Source: Conchocele bisecta (lineage: Eukaryota; Mollusca; Bivalvia; Lucinida; Thyasiridae). From it: a DNA stretch of 64,000 nucleotides. The stretch spans positions 24,183,919 through 24,247,918 of the forward strand of contig CM055279.1 in the NCBI GenBank assembly GCA_029237695.1, given 5' to 3'. Shown here in pieces: positions 11,759 through 22,849 of this stretch (position 1 is the first letter of the stretch; the number at the start of each line of letters is the position of its first letter). Both the position numbers and the translations under genes were made by a program. The notes beneath the pieces are model-generated. The model had not been told where the DNA came from. It ran no database searches and saw nothing but the letters and a program-made list of their open reading frames with translations.

Positions 11759-12237
11759 TATAATTCCAGCACAAAAATATTTACACAATTTCCTAACATT
11801 TGATTGGTCCGTAGCAAGTCTCTGTCCAGAAGTTATATCCCAGTAAACTCCATGCCGAACTACTTTCCGTAACCGTCAGGCGCAGTTAAAATAATTATTA
11901 AGAAAACGGAAAATAAACACATTTTCTTGATGAATTTATTTCAAATGCTGGAATTATAAGGAATGAATGGCCTTTTTGTGGAATTTATCGGGGATATAAA
12001 CTTGGAAAAGTCGCGGGAATACTGGACGAGGCCTTCCGGCCTTCGTCCAGTATTCCCGCGACTTTTCCAAGTTTATACCCCGATAAATTCCAAAAAAAGG
12101 CCATTCATTCCTATATTGGAAACAAAAACAGTCTGCGGGAATACTGGACGAGGCCTTCCGGCCTTCGTCCAGTATTCCCGCGACTTTTCCAAGTTTATAC
12201 CCCGATAAATTCCACAAAAAGGCCATTCATTCCTATA
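11759..12237. mobile_element. Fold-back element family B, copy 2, with doubled hairpin
   Basis: Same sequence as the copy at 9952, but the hairpin arm is duplicated. 'gtccagtattcccgcgactt' and the 'ccattcattcctatattgga' end occur twice (around 12050-12115 and 12165-12237), giving three alternating arms. Confidence 0.8.
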
Positions 12238-12997
12238 TTGGAAACAAAACGATCTTAATCTGCTAACCCATCCCTGTCGTTTAATCATGACAGATACATG
12301 TATAGTCTATTGGGGACATAATGGATGTTGTTATTGCCTGGAGGGCTAAACAGCTTAGTTCCTAATCAGGCTTCACGAATGCGCAGGCTGATATGGGGCT
12401 TCACTGGTTATATACCTTATAAGCGCTATAACCACATCCACACATATAGAAATATAAGAAAAAGAACAAGACAAAAACAATCTAAATGCGGTGTACTTTC
12501 GTTTGTCATTTGAGCGTAACAAAAATAAATTTCAACAAAAAAAAACAGAAGAAAATGAGTTCCACTCGCGGTCGCCGCGTGACAGTGCAGGATCGGAAGA
12601 GAAACGAACAGTGCAAACCCTGATCAGAGTGCACGGACGCACGTGTAGACCTGGGTCCACACAAGTGTCCACTGTATATATTGTGAGTGACGGTAGAAAA
12701 GCTCAGATATCTATCTGTTTGTGGTTTCTGTCGAAATAATACTGCTGGTGTCTGCTGAAATAATAGACGTTGTCGTCATATATATCTGTGATGCATTGCA
12801 CCAAATTGTATTAAATTTTCTGCCATATTATTTGCTGTATGTGTCAAACGCTCCCACTGGTAAAACTGTCCGATAGCATGTACAAACTAGAATGGCGGAG
12901 ATGGCAAGTCAATAGTCTGCATAGTATACACTAAGAATAACATGGTCAGATATACTTTATATAGAATTCAGTCACATGTATGATGCTACTACATTTG
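12238..12997. other. No gene recognised
   Basis: Only short open frames. 'cgaatgcgcaggctgatatg' near 12377 looks like a fragment of a dispersed repeat. Nothing else is supported. Confidence 0.45.
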
Positions 12998-13248
12998 AAT
13001 AGTAGGTCAGTGCCGTGAATGGGAAAAAATATCCGGCAAGGCTGAAGAATTTCTTTATTTCTCATCAGAAGTTTATGTTGTGACCACTCATTTGAACCGT
13101 CTCGCCGAGACGGTTCAAATGAGTGGTCACAACATATACTTTGGTTCAGAAATAAGGAAAATAGATATAGAGAATAGTAGGTTAGTGCCGTGAATGGGAA
13201 AAATGTCTGGCAAGTCTCAGGAAACGGGATGGGCGAGGCTCTGCTAAG
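12998..13248. mobile_element. Fold-back element family A, copy 3, truncated
   Basis: Carries the left palindromes of family A, then stops inside 'gggcgaggctctgct' at about 13246, where a different palindromic element begins. The right third is missing. Confidence 0.78.
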
Positions 13249-13249
13249 G

Positions 13250-13585
13250 TCGTATTCAATTTCGATTTTAAAATTCGCCGCCATCTTCAATTTGCTGTGG
13301 AGAATGACCAATCAGAGGCCGTGATTCGGGGTTAAAGGTGAAAAAATAAAGGCAAAATCGTCACTTTATGTATATTAGGCTACTTCAGGTATATTAGGTT
13401 ACTTCAGATATAAACAGCATCTATTCAACCCCCTTTATTATACTACATGGAGCAAAGGTTGCGGTATAAAGAGTTTTATACCGCAACCATTGCTCCATGT
13501 AGCATAATAAAGGGGGTTGAATAAATGCTGTTTATATCTGAAGTAACCTAATGTAAATTAAAGAATTTTAAAATCGAAATCGCTG
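13250..13585. mobile_element. Nested palindromic element
   Basis: Outer ends 'atttcgattttaaaatt' and 'aattttaaaatcgaaat' enclose a long inverted repeat at 13395-13551 ('ttaggttacttcagatataa' and its complement, with stem 'attcaacccccttta'). Its turn lies near 'ggtataaagagttttatacc'. Non-coding fold-back structure. Confidence 0.72.
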
Positions 13586-14399
13586 TCTGTTCAGTTGATT
13601 TTTGTCCATTTTTACAGTATATATGCGACGTAACCAACGACATGGATATGTCCTTTATGATTGCAATGCTTATTATGTTGATATCACATATAAAACTGTT
13701 TTTCTGTTATTGACATGTGTTTTTTATGTTCCTTTATTTTGACGTAATATTGTCTTTGACACAGTTGACATATAACTGTCCACGTTAACTGTTATCGACC
13801 ACCATTTACAGGTGAAAACATTTTTTATTTACATACAGATAATCGGCAGCATATTTGTAGACCTATGTAGCCTGGGCCCAGTTTCCCGCACAACTATATG
13901 TTTCAGATCTGGTTAACTCGACGCGAATTTTCAGTCTATTGATCAATTCTTTCTTTCTAATATAATGTATAAAATTAAAACTTAGCGAAAACTTTACGAT
14001 TTTAAGAAAAACATATCTCCTGCAAAAATAACAACAACAAAGCCATAGATGTTACGACTAGTATAGCCACAGGTCAGTCCCATCTGTGCATTTGCGCCGT
14101 CTGATCAGAACAAACGATGTCCGCCATTCAATCACTGGGGATTCCTTTCTCGATCACCGACAGGATATTGTGAAGTCCGGTTTTTTCAGCATGTGGTCCA
14201 AGTACAGCTGTAAGCGAGACGATGTCGTGAACATTCGACGTTTCTGTTGTTTGAATATGAAAAGCTTCAAACTGAATGCACGCTAACATGTGTATCATGT
14301 TAATATAAGAAATACGGAGGGATGATATTTCAAGGCAACATGTTGGGTACATTAGTATCATGGACTGTGAGTGAAAGTTTTGTCAAGTCGTGACACAAA
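13586..14399. other. No gene recognised
   Basis: AT-rich sequence. Short open frames at 14086-14286 and on the opposite strand show no homology or splice context. Confidence 0.4.
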
Positions 14400-14900
14400 T
14401 ACAATAAGACTGTGCGGTACGTTTTCTCCTGAACCGACACCGGGTAATTCATGGGAAAAGGTAAATTATGGAAAAAATCTCAAAACCAGCCTACCTTTGC
14501 TGGTTTCAATTTTAAAAGTTCATAAGTACATTTTCTCATGGGCCGACACTGGGCAATTCATGAGAAAATGTACTTTATGGAAAAATCTCAAAAGCAGCCT
14601 ATATATGCTGGTTTCTCAAATTGAAAATTCAGTACGGTACGTTTTCTTATGAACCGACACAGGGTAATTAATGGGAAAATGTACCTTATGAACAAAATCT
14701 CGAAACCAGCCAAGCTATGCTGGTTTCAATTTGATTGAACATTTAATAAGGTACATTTTCTTATGAACCGACACTGGGTAATTCATGGGGAAAGGTACCT
14801 TATGGAAACAATCTAAAAACCAACCTAGCTATGCTGGTTTCAATTTGAAAATTCGATATGTTACATTTTCTCATGATCCATCACTGGGTATTCATGCGCG
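14400..14900. repeat. About 112-116 bp tandem repeat with internal dyads
   Basis: About 4.3 units. Each has 'acattttctcatgaaccgac', then 'gggtaattcatggg', then 'aaatgtaccttatgg', then 'aaaccagcctagctatgctggttt'-like hairpins. Each unit therefore holds two potential stems. Confidence 0.8.
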
Positions 14901-15575
14901 GTGTAATAGTCAAAAGTAGTACGTTAAAAAAATAAGGCAGATTTGTTATGCCATAGACACTATTTTCTTGCAGAAACCAGTCAATTGATGCACTAATCTA
15001 CGTCACATGCATGTTAATGTAACATTTGCATCAGTTTCAAGCATACCCTTTGGGATTATTTTGTAAGTCGGAGCATGTTTATCGTGTGAGGCGGTTTCAA
15101 TTTCAGCCGCTGTCTTTTTTGCGCCATCACCAGGCTGGTCACAGGAGGTTAACTTTATCTTTCTTAACAGTAATTAAACCTATGTTTTAATTAGTGAATA
15201 TCCAGAGCAGGATGGGTGCATGTCATGGGAAAATACATCCATACAAAAAACGTGTGGTCATTGGTTAGTAAACATAGGAAAAATCAATTTGGTGGTGGAC
15301 CTTCAAGCATCAGTAAGGCCCACATAGTGAATTCAGCTGTCTGGAGAATAATTACTTCAAGGATATGCATTCTTAAATATGTCGATACTTCGAGAAGAAC
15401 AGTAATTGCATCGACGTAAACAAACGGTAAAACTTCGCATCGCAGAAAATATTGCCCATTAAGCTTCGCTGGACGAAATTATTCTGAACCGCCTACGTAC
15501 ACATTGGAAAGCTCTCTGTTATCACTACTGTAACAGTATTTGCTGACAAGTTTCATTTTAATGTCTATAATATAA
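14901..15575. other. No gene recognised
   Basis: No convincing coding or repeat structure. The open frame at 15216-15419 has no support. Confidence 0.4.
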
Positions 15576-15714
15576 GTTATTGTGATTCTACACAGGCTAT
15601 ATGGTGTAATATTGCCCGTCTGGACGTAATGTTCACCCGAGGCGATAGCCGAGGGTGAACATACCTTCAGACGGGCAATATTATACCATATATCCTGTGT
15701 AGAATCACAATAAC
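15576..15714. repeat. Long hairpin (fold-back element)
   Basis: Arms 'gttattgtgattctacacag' and 'ctgtgtagaatcacaataac', plus the inner stem 'aatattgcccgtctg/cagacgggcaatatt'. The centre is 'ttcacccgaggcgatagccg'. The arms are about 60 bp. Confidence 0.78.
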
Positions 15715-15950
15715 GTATTTGTCATACCGCAGATCATTTATTTGGCCGTATAAACATATCTCTTCTTTCGATCTTTGCGGTTTTTTTTCAGGAAGAAAAA
15801 TAATCCGAGATTCGATTTTCTACCGTCAGTCTTAATATAAAGGCGTAAATGAACATTATGTTTTTTTATTAATCGAAAACAAACGAAATATGGAGTAAGA
15901 AATCCATCGGAAACGACTTTATGATAGTTTTTTTATATCGTGTAATTTAA

Positions 15951-16110
15951 TTTCTGTATCATACTTCCCTGTTATATGTTGCTATATAGCTTCTATTGGG
16001 GCTACCCATTCCGAATACAATTTATTGACCCGCATCTAGTCCGCACTTACACCTGTCCCATCCCATATCGACCGCGCATGCGCGCACGAGAGACTTCCTC
16101 TTTGCTTCGG
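15951..16110 (+). repeat. DIRS left inverted terminal repeat
   Basis: 'gttatatgttgctatatagc' through 'catcccatatcgaccg' matches the reverse complement of 21125-21260 almost base for base. A small 'gcatgcgcgcac' difference precedes 'gagacttcctctttgc'. The outer 'tttctgtatcatacttccct' pairs with the internal complementary region at 21013. Confidence 0.88.
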
Positions 16111-16415
16111 ACGGCTGACGTGAAAGTATCCTTTTTGGTGCACCTTTTCGTTTGGCTGTTTTATACGCTCTATTCATGATTATTGTCTTTACGTAGGCAA
16201 TAACTTATGTAATAGAGGGTGGGCTATTCATTTCTTTTGTTGCTAGTCGAAAATATTTCATTTTCGAAAGCATTTCGAGTTTTTTCTTTGTGTGGCCACA
16301 GAGCGCGAACTCGCGATTTTCCTATTGTCGGACGTTCCTATAGTCGACAAAGATTTATTTTTTCCGATTTTGTTTCGTTCGATATTTTGTACAAGTTTTC
16401 TGTGCCGCGTTCACT

Positions 16416-16934
16416 ATGGGCAAAGGGACGCCTAAGCCCAGTGCGGGTCAGAGAATTGTGGGTTGTGGTCACAGAGCGGGAAATTGGGATTCCCATGAAA
16501 TCATTTGTTTTCGATATTGTCAGAAACAGAACGGTTGCTCACGGGAGAAACCGTGTCATGTCTCGGCACTGTGGAGTCAGGCGCTGGCTATGAGGTCTTA
16601 TCAGCATAAGAAACAGTCAGCGCTGGGCAATATTCAGAAACTTAAGACTGTTTCTGAATCTTCGCCAAGTCCAAATCCGGATAGTGGCAGTGTGTCTCTT
16701 ATGACTGAGGTATCCAACGTCGCCAGTTCTGCTCTGGGTGGTCCGCTACCCGCTGAACACGGACACCGGACACCGGACAGGGCAGGTAGCGTCAAGCGGA
16801 TAGGCGATGTTAGTATAGTACATGCCAATCAAATTGATCGCGCCTCGCTGGAATGCAAGCGTGTTCCACCGGACACCGGACACCGGACACCAGCCACCGG
16901 CCACCGGAAACCGGAAACCGGACACCGGACATAA
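16416..16934 (+). CDS. DIRS gag-like ORF
   Basis: A 172-codon frame starting with ATG and lying between the left ITR and the RT. It has a Cys/His-containing segment near its start (CFRYCQ, NGCSREKPCH), as expected for a nucleic-acid-binding Gag-like protein. The C-terminus is built from a minisatellite, 'ccggacaccgga' repeated (about 16755-16935). The Arg/Ser-rich frame downstream (17195-17476) may be its continuation after a frameshift. Assignment is by position and composition, not strong homology. Confidence 0.55.
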   Translation: MGKGTPKPSAGQRIVGCGHRAGNWDSHEIICFRYCQKQNGCSREKPCHVSALWSQALAMRSYQHKKQSALGNIQKLKTVSESSPSPNPDSGSVSLMTEVSNVASSALGGPLPAEHGHRTPDRAGSVKRIGDVSIVHANQIDRASLECKRVPPDTGHRTPATGHRKPETGHRT

Positions 16935-17551
16935 CCACTGATATCGGCGACGCTGGTTTTGACCACGCCGTTTCAGAGAGCTATCAGTATTAGTATCTGG
17001 ATACGGATATACAACAGGGTGGAGGTACAGGGCACAGGCCTACCGACACTCTGTATTCGTCCTGCGGGGAGTCTGATGGCGTCATTCACGGGCACTCAAA
17101 CTCACCGAGTAGGACGGGTAGATCTCGTGCGTCTAGGAAGAGAACTAGGTCTAATTCTAGTTCGTCGTCCAGGAGCTCGTCTACCAGCCCAAGGGTGTAT
17201 CGATCCAGAAAACACAGACGACGTTCTAGGTCTCGTAAAAGTTACGGGCATAGAAATCGTCATGGACATAGCGGACACAGGTCTAGGTCACGGTCAGATG
17301 ACAGGTCATCTTCGAGGGGCCAGACTATGAGCTTGTTATCATCCATCTCGAAGATGATGGAGAACTTTACAAGGCAAAATGCGCCAGGCATTGCCTCGAG
17401 GGGCTTCCTTTTAGGGATACGCGGGGCGCTTTGCGTTTGGGGGACTGGTTCATTCCCGTATCCTACAAGCCTATAGGAGGGAGAATATCCGATTTCCTTC
17501 CAAGCTGGAAGGAAATAACGGATTGCAAGTGGACCATCCAGTTAGGGGGAA

Positions 17552-19393
17552 ATGGACATTTCATTCCGTTCAACATCAATCCTTCCACCCTCCCCTGAGG
17601 TGGATGCCACCAAAGTGGGAACCATACAGGGATTCGCGGAAAAGGGAGTCACTAGTTGCGGAAGTGAAATCCCTTGTGGCGAAAAACGCAATTGTGGGGT
17701 TACCTTCATGTACCGATGTTGCCCTGCATCCAGAAAGTTTCTACGCTTTCAATCGGAAGGCAGGGTATATCAGTTGTGTGTCCTACCCTTTGGAATAACC
17801 ACGGCTCCAAGGGTGTTCACAAAACTAATGGAGGTAATTGCGGCAGAAGCCCGGCGAAGAGGTATTTCCATATTACAATACCTGGCCGATTGGCTACTGC
17901 ACGATCAGTCCAGAGACACACTGCTACTCAATATACGTGTGTTCTGGGATCTGATCACAGGGTTGGGACTCATACCCAACAAAGAGAAGTCGGAACTGGT
18001 ACCGACTCAGGACTTCTGCTATGTAGGGATCAATTTCCTTACCAAGCTGGGGATAGTCAGGGTGCCCTTGGACAGAGTGGACAGGATGTTGAAGCTGGTA
18101 TTCAAAGTCTTGGACTCAGTTCAGCTACCAGCCAGGGAGATATTGTCACTGCTGGGGGACTTGAGCTCAGCAGCAGATATGATGTGTCTATGGCGTTTAC
18201 ATTTACGACCCATGCAGATATATTTGCTCTTCCACTGGAGACCGCACTCTCTTCCACTGGAGACCGCACTATCACCCTCTGGACAGGTTGATACCGCTGT
18301 CCAAAGACTTCAAGCGTCATCTCAGACGCTGGGCTCAGAGAACGTGGTATCTCCAAGGGGTTCCCATGTCAATTCCCGATCCAGAGTTGGTGTTGACCAC
18401 GGACGCCTCCAACTCAGGGTGGGGAACTCACCTGGAGCCCCTGGGACTGGTGTTCTCGGGGATATGGTCGGAGGAATTGGCCGGGTGCCACATCATATGC
18501 TGGAGTTGAGGGCGGTAACGTTGTCCCTAGCAAAAGCACTTTCCCAGGTAAGGGGAAAAGCAGTTCAGATAGCCACGAACAACACTACGGTAGTGGCATA
18601 CCTGAACAGACAAGGCACTCGGTCTGTGAGCCTCTGTCTGGAGGCCAGGGAATTGCTTATTTGGTGTCACCAGAACGACATAGTACTGCAGGCGAGACAG
18701 ATTACGGGGAAATCCAATATTCTAGCGGACTATCTGTCGAGGGTGGGGTCACCAGTTCTTACCGAGTGGTCACTGTCAAAGACAGTGGCCAACGAGGTAA
18801 TCAACAGGTGGGGCCACCACTGGTTGGATCTGTTTGGAACCAGGATGCACAATCAGCTTCCAATGTATGTGTCTCCAGTACCGGACTCCCGAGCATGGTG
18901 GGTGGATGCAATGTCCTTGTCGTGGAACCAAGTGGACGGGTATGCATTTCCTCCATTTGTCCTACTGACTCTGGTCTTGCAGAAGATTCGTCTATCAGAC
19001 TGCCAGGTCACACTAGTGGCTCCGTGTTGGCCAACGAGAAGTTGGTTTTCCAACATACTGCAGCTCCTAGTGGACCATCCGGTGGTTCTTCCAGTGTCTC
19101 CCAGGCTTCTGTCTCTGCATGCGGGGAAGACACTACATGCAAATCCTCTCATTCTGAACCTTCGCGCATGGAGGCTATCAGGAAGAGTATCCGAAAGGAC
19201 AAGTTTTCGCAGCAAGCTGCAGCAACCATTGCGCAGGCAAAGCGGCCCTCTACTACAGCTTGCTGCGACGAAAATGGAGGGTCTGTGTTTTATTTGGTGT
19301 AAGCAGAGGCAAATTAATCCAGTCAGTCCAGCTATGGGAGAAGTAGTGGAATTCCCTAGATATTTGTTTGAGGACAGGAAGTCGTCAGCATAA
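17552..19393 (+). pseudogene. DIRS reverse transcriptase-RNase H-methylase region
   Basis: The RT part shows RKFLRFQSEGRVYQL, LPFGITTAPRVFTKLME, then YLADWLLHDQS where YLDD is expected, so the first catalytic Asp is Ala. The segment that should hold the first catalytic Asp (the LKDAY-like block) is missing between KNAIVG and the RKFLRF block, an apparent internal deletion. RNase H begins in another frame at about 18390 (TTDASNSGWGTHLEPLG), then returns to this frame (MLELRAVTLSLAKAL, TTVVAYLNRQG). The later HWLDLFGTRMHNQLPMYVSP, RAWWVDAMSLSWNQVDGYAF and VTLVAPCWPTRSWF blocks match the Dam-like methylase region of DIRS polyproteins. Not functional. Confidence 0.85.
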
Positions 19394-19419
19394 ACTATTA
19401 AGGGATACAGGTCGGCGTT

Positions 19420-20463
19420 GGTCAGCTGTTTGAAGTTCAGCCCGGCGCCGACTTGCAACATAGGTTCAGATCCTAGGTTATCGGCGATGATTGCGTTTTT
19501 TACCAGAGAAAGGCCAGTAGCTAGAACAATCACCCCTAAATGGAATCTTGCAGTAGTTCTATGGGCATTAACCAAGGCTCCGTATGAGCCCATGTCACAG
19601 GCTTCCCTCCTCGAATGGTCAGTCAAGACAGTGTTCCTCCTCGCTTTCGCTTCGGCGAAAAGGAGGGGGTGGGATTGCACGCCCTGTCGATGGAAGATCA
19701 GAATCTGTTTTTTGGTAAGGATTCCGTTACTCTATGTTGCGAAGTGGGTTTCCTTGCTAAAACTCAGGTTCCAGGTAAGCATCTTATACCGTTCGTTATT
19801 CCGGCCCTGTCCAAATCAGGTAAGTTATCCGTGACAGAAACCACACTATGTCCAGTCTGGGCAATTCGGCACTACATCTCAATGCTGGCACCAGGTCAGG
19901 TTATTCTAATTTCAGGGCTGAATATATTTTATCTCGATGTAAATATTCCGTTATCATTTTGGGATTTTCCCCCCAATGCAGCAGGTTAAAATGGGATTGA
20001 ACCCGTTTGCCCGGACTTACATGACCTTAGCTGTTAATTGGCCGTTAAACACCAATAAACAAACAAACAAAACTACATCGCAATGACTAAACCATTGAGC
20101 GGTAGACGCAAGAGACTGTTTATTCCATGCAGGGGTAATCAGGATATATCCAAAGCGTCTGTTTCAAGATGGATATCTCTAGCGATACGCAGAGCATATC
20201 GATCCACTTCGGGTAAGACACTCAGAAAGTAAAAAGTCAAAGCACATGAGGTCAGAGCAGTATCTACATCTTGGGCTTTCCTTAATAGAGTGCCCATGGA
20301 TAAGATAATGGGAGCGGCATCATGGAGATCTCATTCCATTTTTTCTCAGTTTTACATGCGCACACTGACGTCGCAGAGTGCGGATATTTACACATTGGGT
20401 CCCTTAGTCGCGGCTGGCAGGATTGTCGCGGGTGGGTTGGTAGTATATTCAGATTGGCAGTAA
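19420..20463 (+). pseudogene. DIRS tyrosine recombinase, broken
   Basis: Tyrosine recombinases join DIRS circles to genomic DNA. Seen here: AFFTRERPVARTITPKWNLA, LLEWSVKTVFLLAFASAKRR, LHALSMEDQNLFF, TLCPVWAIRHYISMLAPGQ, then after an insertion RLFIPCRGNQDISKASVSRW, KAHEVRAVSTSWAF (the H-x-x-R motif) and FSQFYMRTLT, with the likely nucleophile Tyr. Defects: a frameshift near 19665, a SINE-like insertion at about 19915-20078, and an in-frame TAA before KVKAHEVR. Confidence 0.82.
19915..20078 (+). mobile_element. SINE-tail-like insertion in the recombinase
   Basis: Interrupts the recombinase reading frame. It ends 'ccgttaaacaccaataaaca' followed by (AAAC)n, the kind of 3' tail I associate with molluscan SINEs. 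There is no tRNA-like head, so it is a 5'-truncated copy. Exact left edge uncertain. Confidence 0.55.
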
Positions 20464-21012
20464 TAAAAGATCTAGTTCGCAGCGAGTTCGAGTTGTCATG
20501 ACACTCGAGGACAGAAATGATCAGTCATCTAGGGTCAATGATACTATGTATTGTATTTATTGATAGTATGTGTTTGTCAATATATAAATGCATTATTAAG
20601 GTGGTAAGTAATGTTTGTGAGAAAGTGAGTGAGAAATTAAGAGACTTGTGGACATGATTAAGATTCAGTATAGAGACTGTGAGTCTTATATGTGAGACAT
20701 TACATTGTGGATGACATTACGCTAACATGCTAAGAGTTAGTAACATTCAGTATGTATGGACTACGGATGGAGACGATATTCAAGCAGACCAGAAGACGTT
20801 ACTGGCATCACTAGAGTGGCCCAGGCATCTTCTTGGAGCGAATAAAGGGTGGGGGGGGCTGCTTAAGACGGTGCCCAGCAGTCAACTACAAGGATTTGGT
20901 GAGTAATTTATTGATCCTAGGTTAAGTATTCACAGAACGAATTAATTTTATTTTCTGATTTATGTATCACCTTACCTTCCCGCCTTGGAGACAAATTCTA
21001 GTAACATATATC

Positions 21013-21088
21013 AGGGAAGTATGATACAGAAATCAGAATGTTTCAATGTAAAATTAGTTTCTGTGAGTACTTACCTGTTATATGTATT
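21013..21088 (+). repeat. DIRS internal complementary region (ICR)
   Basis: 'cagggaagtatgatacagaa' is complementary to the extreme left end of the element. The following 'caatgtaaaattagtttctg' and 'tgagtacttacctgttatat' are complementary to the extreme right end. The two ends thus lie side by side in one segment, the arrangement thought to template the circular junction during DIRS replication. Confidence 0.82.
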
Positions 21089-21124
21089 TAGCACTCACCT
21101 CCCACCCCGCAAGGTGAGAGATTT

Positions 21125-21289
21125 GTTCTATCGCAAAGAGGAAGTCTCCCGTGCGGTCGATATGGGATGGGACAGGTGTAAGTGCGGACTAGATGCGGGT
21201 CAATAAATTGTATTCGGAATGTGTAGCCCCAATAGAAGCTATATAGCAACATATAACAGGTAAGTACTCACAGAAACTAATTTTACATT
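21125..21289 (+). repeat. DIRS right inverted terminal repeat
   Basis: Reverse complement of the left ITR from 'gcaaagaggaagtctcc' to 'gcaacatataacagg'. It is followed by 'taagtactcacagaaactaa', which is mirrored in the ICR. A SINE splits it after 'attttacatt'; the ITR resumes at 21591 and ends near 21605. Confidence 0.85.
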
Positions 21290-21580
21290 TTTTTATTTTT
21301 TGTTAGCTTACATTTAACAGCGGCACTGGCTCTAGGACCTTGCATGCCGTCTCCCAAGAATGGGAGAAAGAACGGAGGAAGAGATTTTTGAGAGAAGCCG
21401 GTAATTCGTATTTACAGAGCAACTACGAATTATCGGTACCCATTTACAGCTGGGTGAACTGGAGCAGTGTGGATAAAATGTCTTGCTGAAGGACACAACG
21501 TACGCCGCTAGTCAGGGCTCGAAACTATGACCCTTGGACCAGTAGTCCGACACACTAACCATTACGCCACGGCGCTCCAC
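21290..21580 (-). mobile_element. tRNA-derived SINE with 10-bp TSD
   Basis: Read on the minus strand it has a tRNA-like head with A box 'tggcgtaatgg' (21559-21569) and B box 'gtttcgagccc' (21515-21525), a central core including 'gcatgcaaggtcctagagcc' and 'agtgccgctgttaaat', and an A-rich tail. It is flanked by perfect direct repeats 'attttacatt' at 21280-21289 and 21581-21590. It inserted into the right ITR of the DIRS element and is therefore younger than it. Confidence 0.88.
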
Positions 21581-21605
21581 ATTTTACATTGAAAAGTTCT
21601 GATTT

Positions 21606-22845
21606 ATATTCAACTGCTTTATCGATCTGCTCTCCCTTTGGCGCCTCTACAAGAATGCGACTGGTTCCCAAACATTCGCTGTCATTGCTACGCCGCGTTT
21701 CGTGCGTGGAACCCATAGTTTGTGAGCTAAATATAGCCATGTAACAAAGCCAAGTGTGTTGAGATTTGAAAACACTAAACGGGGCAGTTTGTAGCGGCAT
21801 CGCTCATATGTTGATGAGCGAAGAATATTTATGGAAAAATAAACAATAAAGACTGGTTTTGAGTGTACAATTTGTTACTTTTATTGATCAATTCGGGGTT
21901 TTATTGTGTTTAGTGAGGAATACGTTTCGCAATCGCTAGACGCTTGCAAAATGTGTCTTCATTGGACGCGAGGCGCCTGATGGGAATCACAATTCCTCTA
22001 TGTCCGACGGCCTTGGCAGGTCATATAATATATATGACAGGCAAGCTAGCCAATCAAAAGCCGAGAAACTTATCTGTGGTATGACAATTAATATTCAGAT
22101 GATTTGTAATGTAATTCACTAATTGTTACTTGATATAATTTGTTTTTATCTTTTCGGTCAAAATCGACAAACCGGATCAAGTCCTCAAATATACCCTGGT
22201 GACACAAACTTGTCAACCTAGTCTTCAAACATAGCTAACCTCACAATATTTTCACATATATGATCATACACTAGTTGTGGCATAAACCAACTGTATTGCC
22301 TTTTCTGAGCAATAAAGCCATTTTTCTGACTGACCGTTCCAAGGCGGGATCCTTTCACAATAAAAAAAAAACAAATTGTGGTTAAAATGTTGATAGATTC
22401 GTGCATGCGGTCTATGACTTTATACATGTTAAACATGCCCTTATGTAGCACAATTCTTCATATTACACAACAGATAGTGAAGCGTTTGTTGCATTGTCTC
22501 TTGTTGAATACTTCAAAGTTGTCTATCTGTTCGAGTTGGCGCGAATTGAGACAAGTCACTGGCTGGAGTTGAACGGTCATTATATGAACACTACTGTATC
22601 CCTTGGCCCCAAACTTCATACTATATCAGGGAATATGACATAGCTGTGAATAGCGAAGTATATTAGTAAGGCCCAGAGCTATGACCAACCAGACTACTGT
22701 CACGTACGCGCATTTTTGGTATAGAAAGTTCGTTTTTGAGTGCAAATTTGTATGCCCCCAGTCTCTGTAGAGCCAGAGGCATATATTGTTTGGACTGTGT
22801 GTCCGTGTGAGCGTGAGTCCATCCGTCCGTCCGTGTGTCCGGAAC
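21606..22845. other. No gene recognised
   Basis: Only short frames. The end (22750-22845) carries 'gagtccatccgtccgtccgt', a dispersed GTCC/GGAC repeat also present inverted at 56836-56870. Confidence 0.45.
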
Positions 22846-22849
22846 ATTA

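Larger units (their letters stand above)
15951..21605 (+). mobile_element. DIRS-type YR retrotransposon, decayed
   Basis: DIRS elements use reverse transcriptase, RNase H, a Dam-like methylase domain and a tyrosine recombinase, and integrate through a circular intermediate. This copy runs in the DIRS order: left ITR, gag-like frame, RT-RNase H-methylase region, tyrosine recombinase, internal complementary region, right ITR. The ends are estimated from where the ITR and internal complementary region stop matching. Net element length is about 5.36 kb after subtracting a SINE of about 290 bp. Several frameshifts, an internal RT deletion and stops make it inactive. No target-site duplication is apparent, as expected for DIRS. 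Confidence 0.88.

Noticed and set aside
8949..16000. Missing last exon of the heme peroxidase
   Set aside because: I looked for the usual C-terminal block after 8948 and found none I could defend; it may be diverged, in a gap or outside my recognition.
18853..19680. 275-codon minus-strand frame
   Set aside because: Antisense to the DIRS methylase/recombinase region, with no homology of its own.
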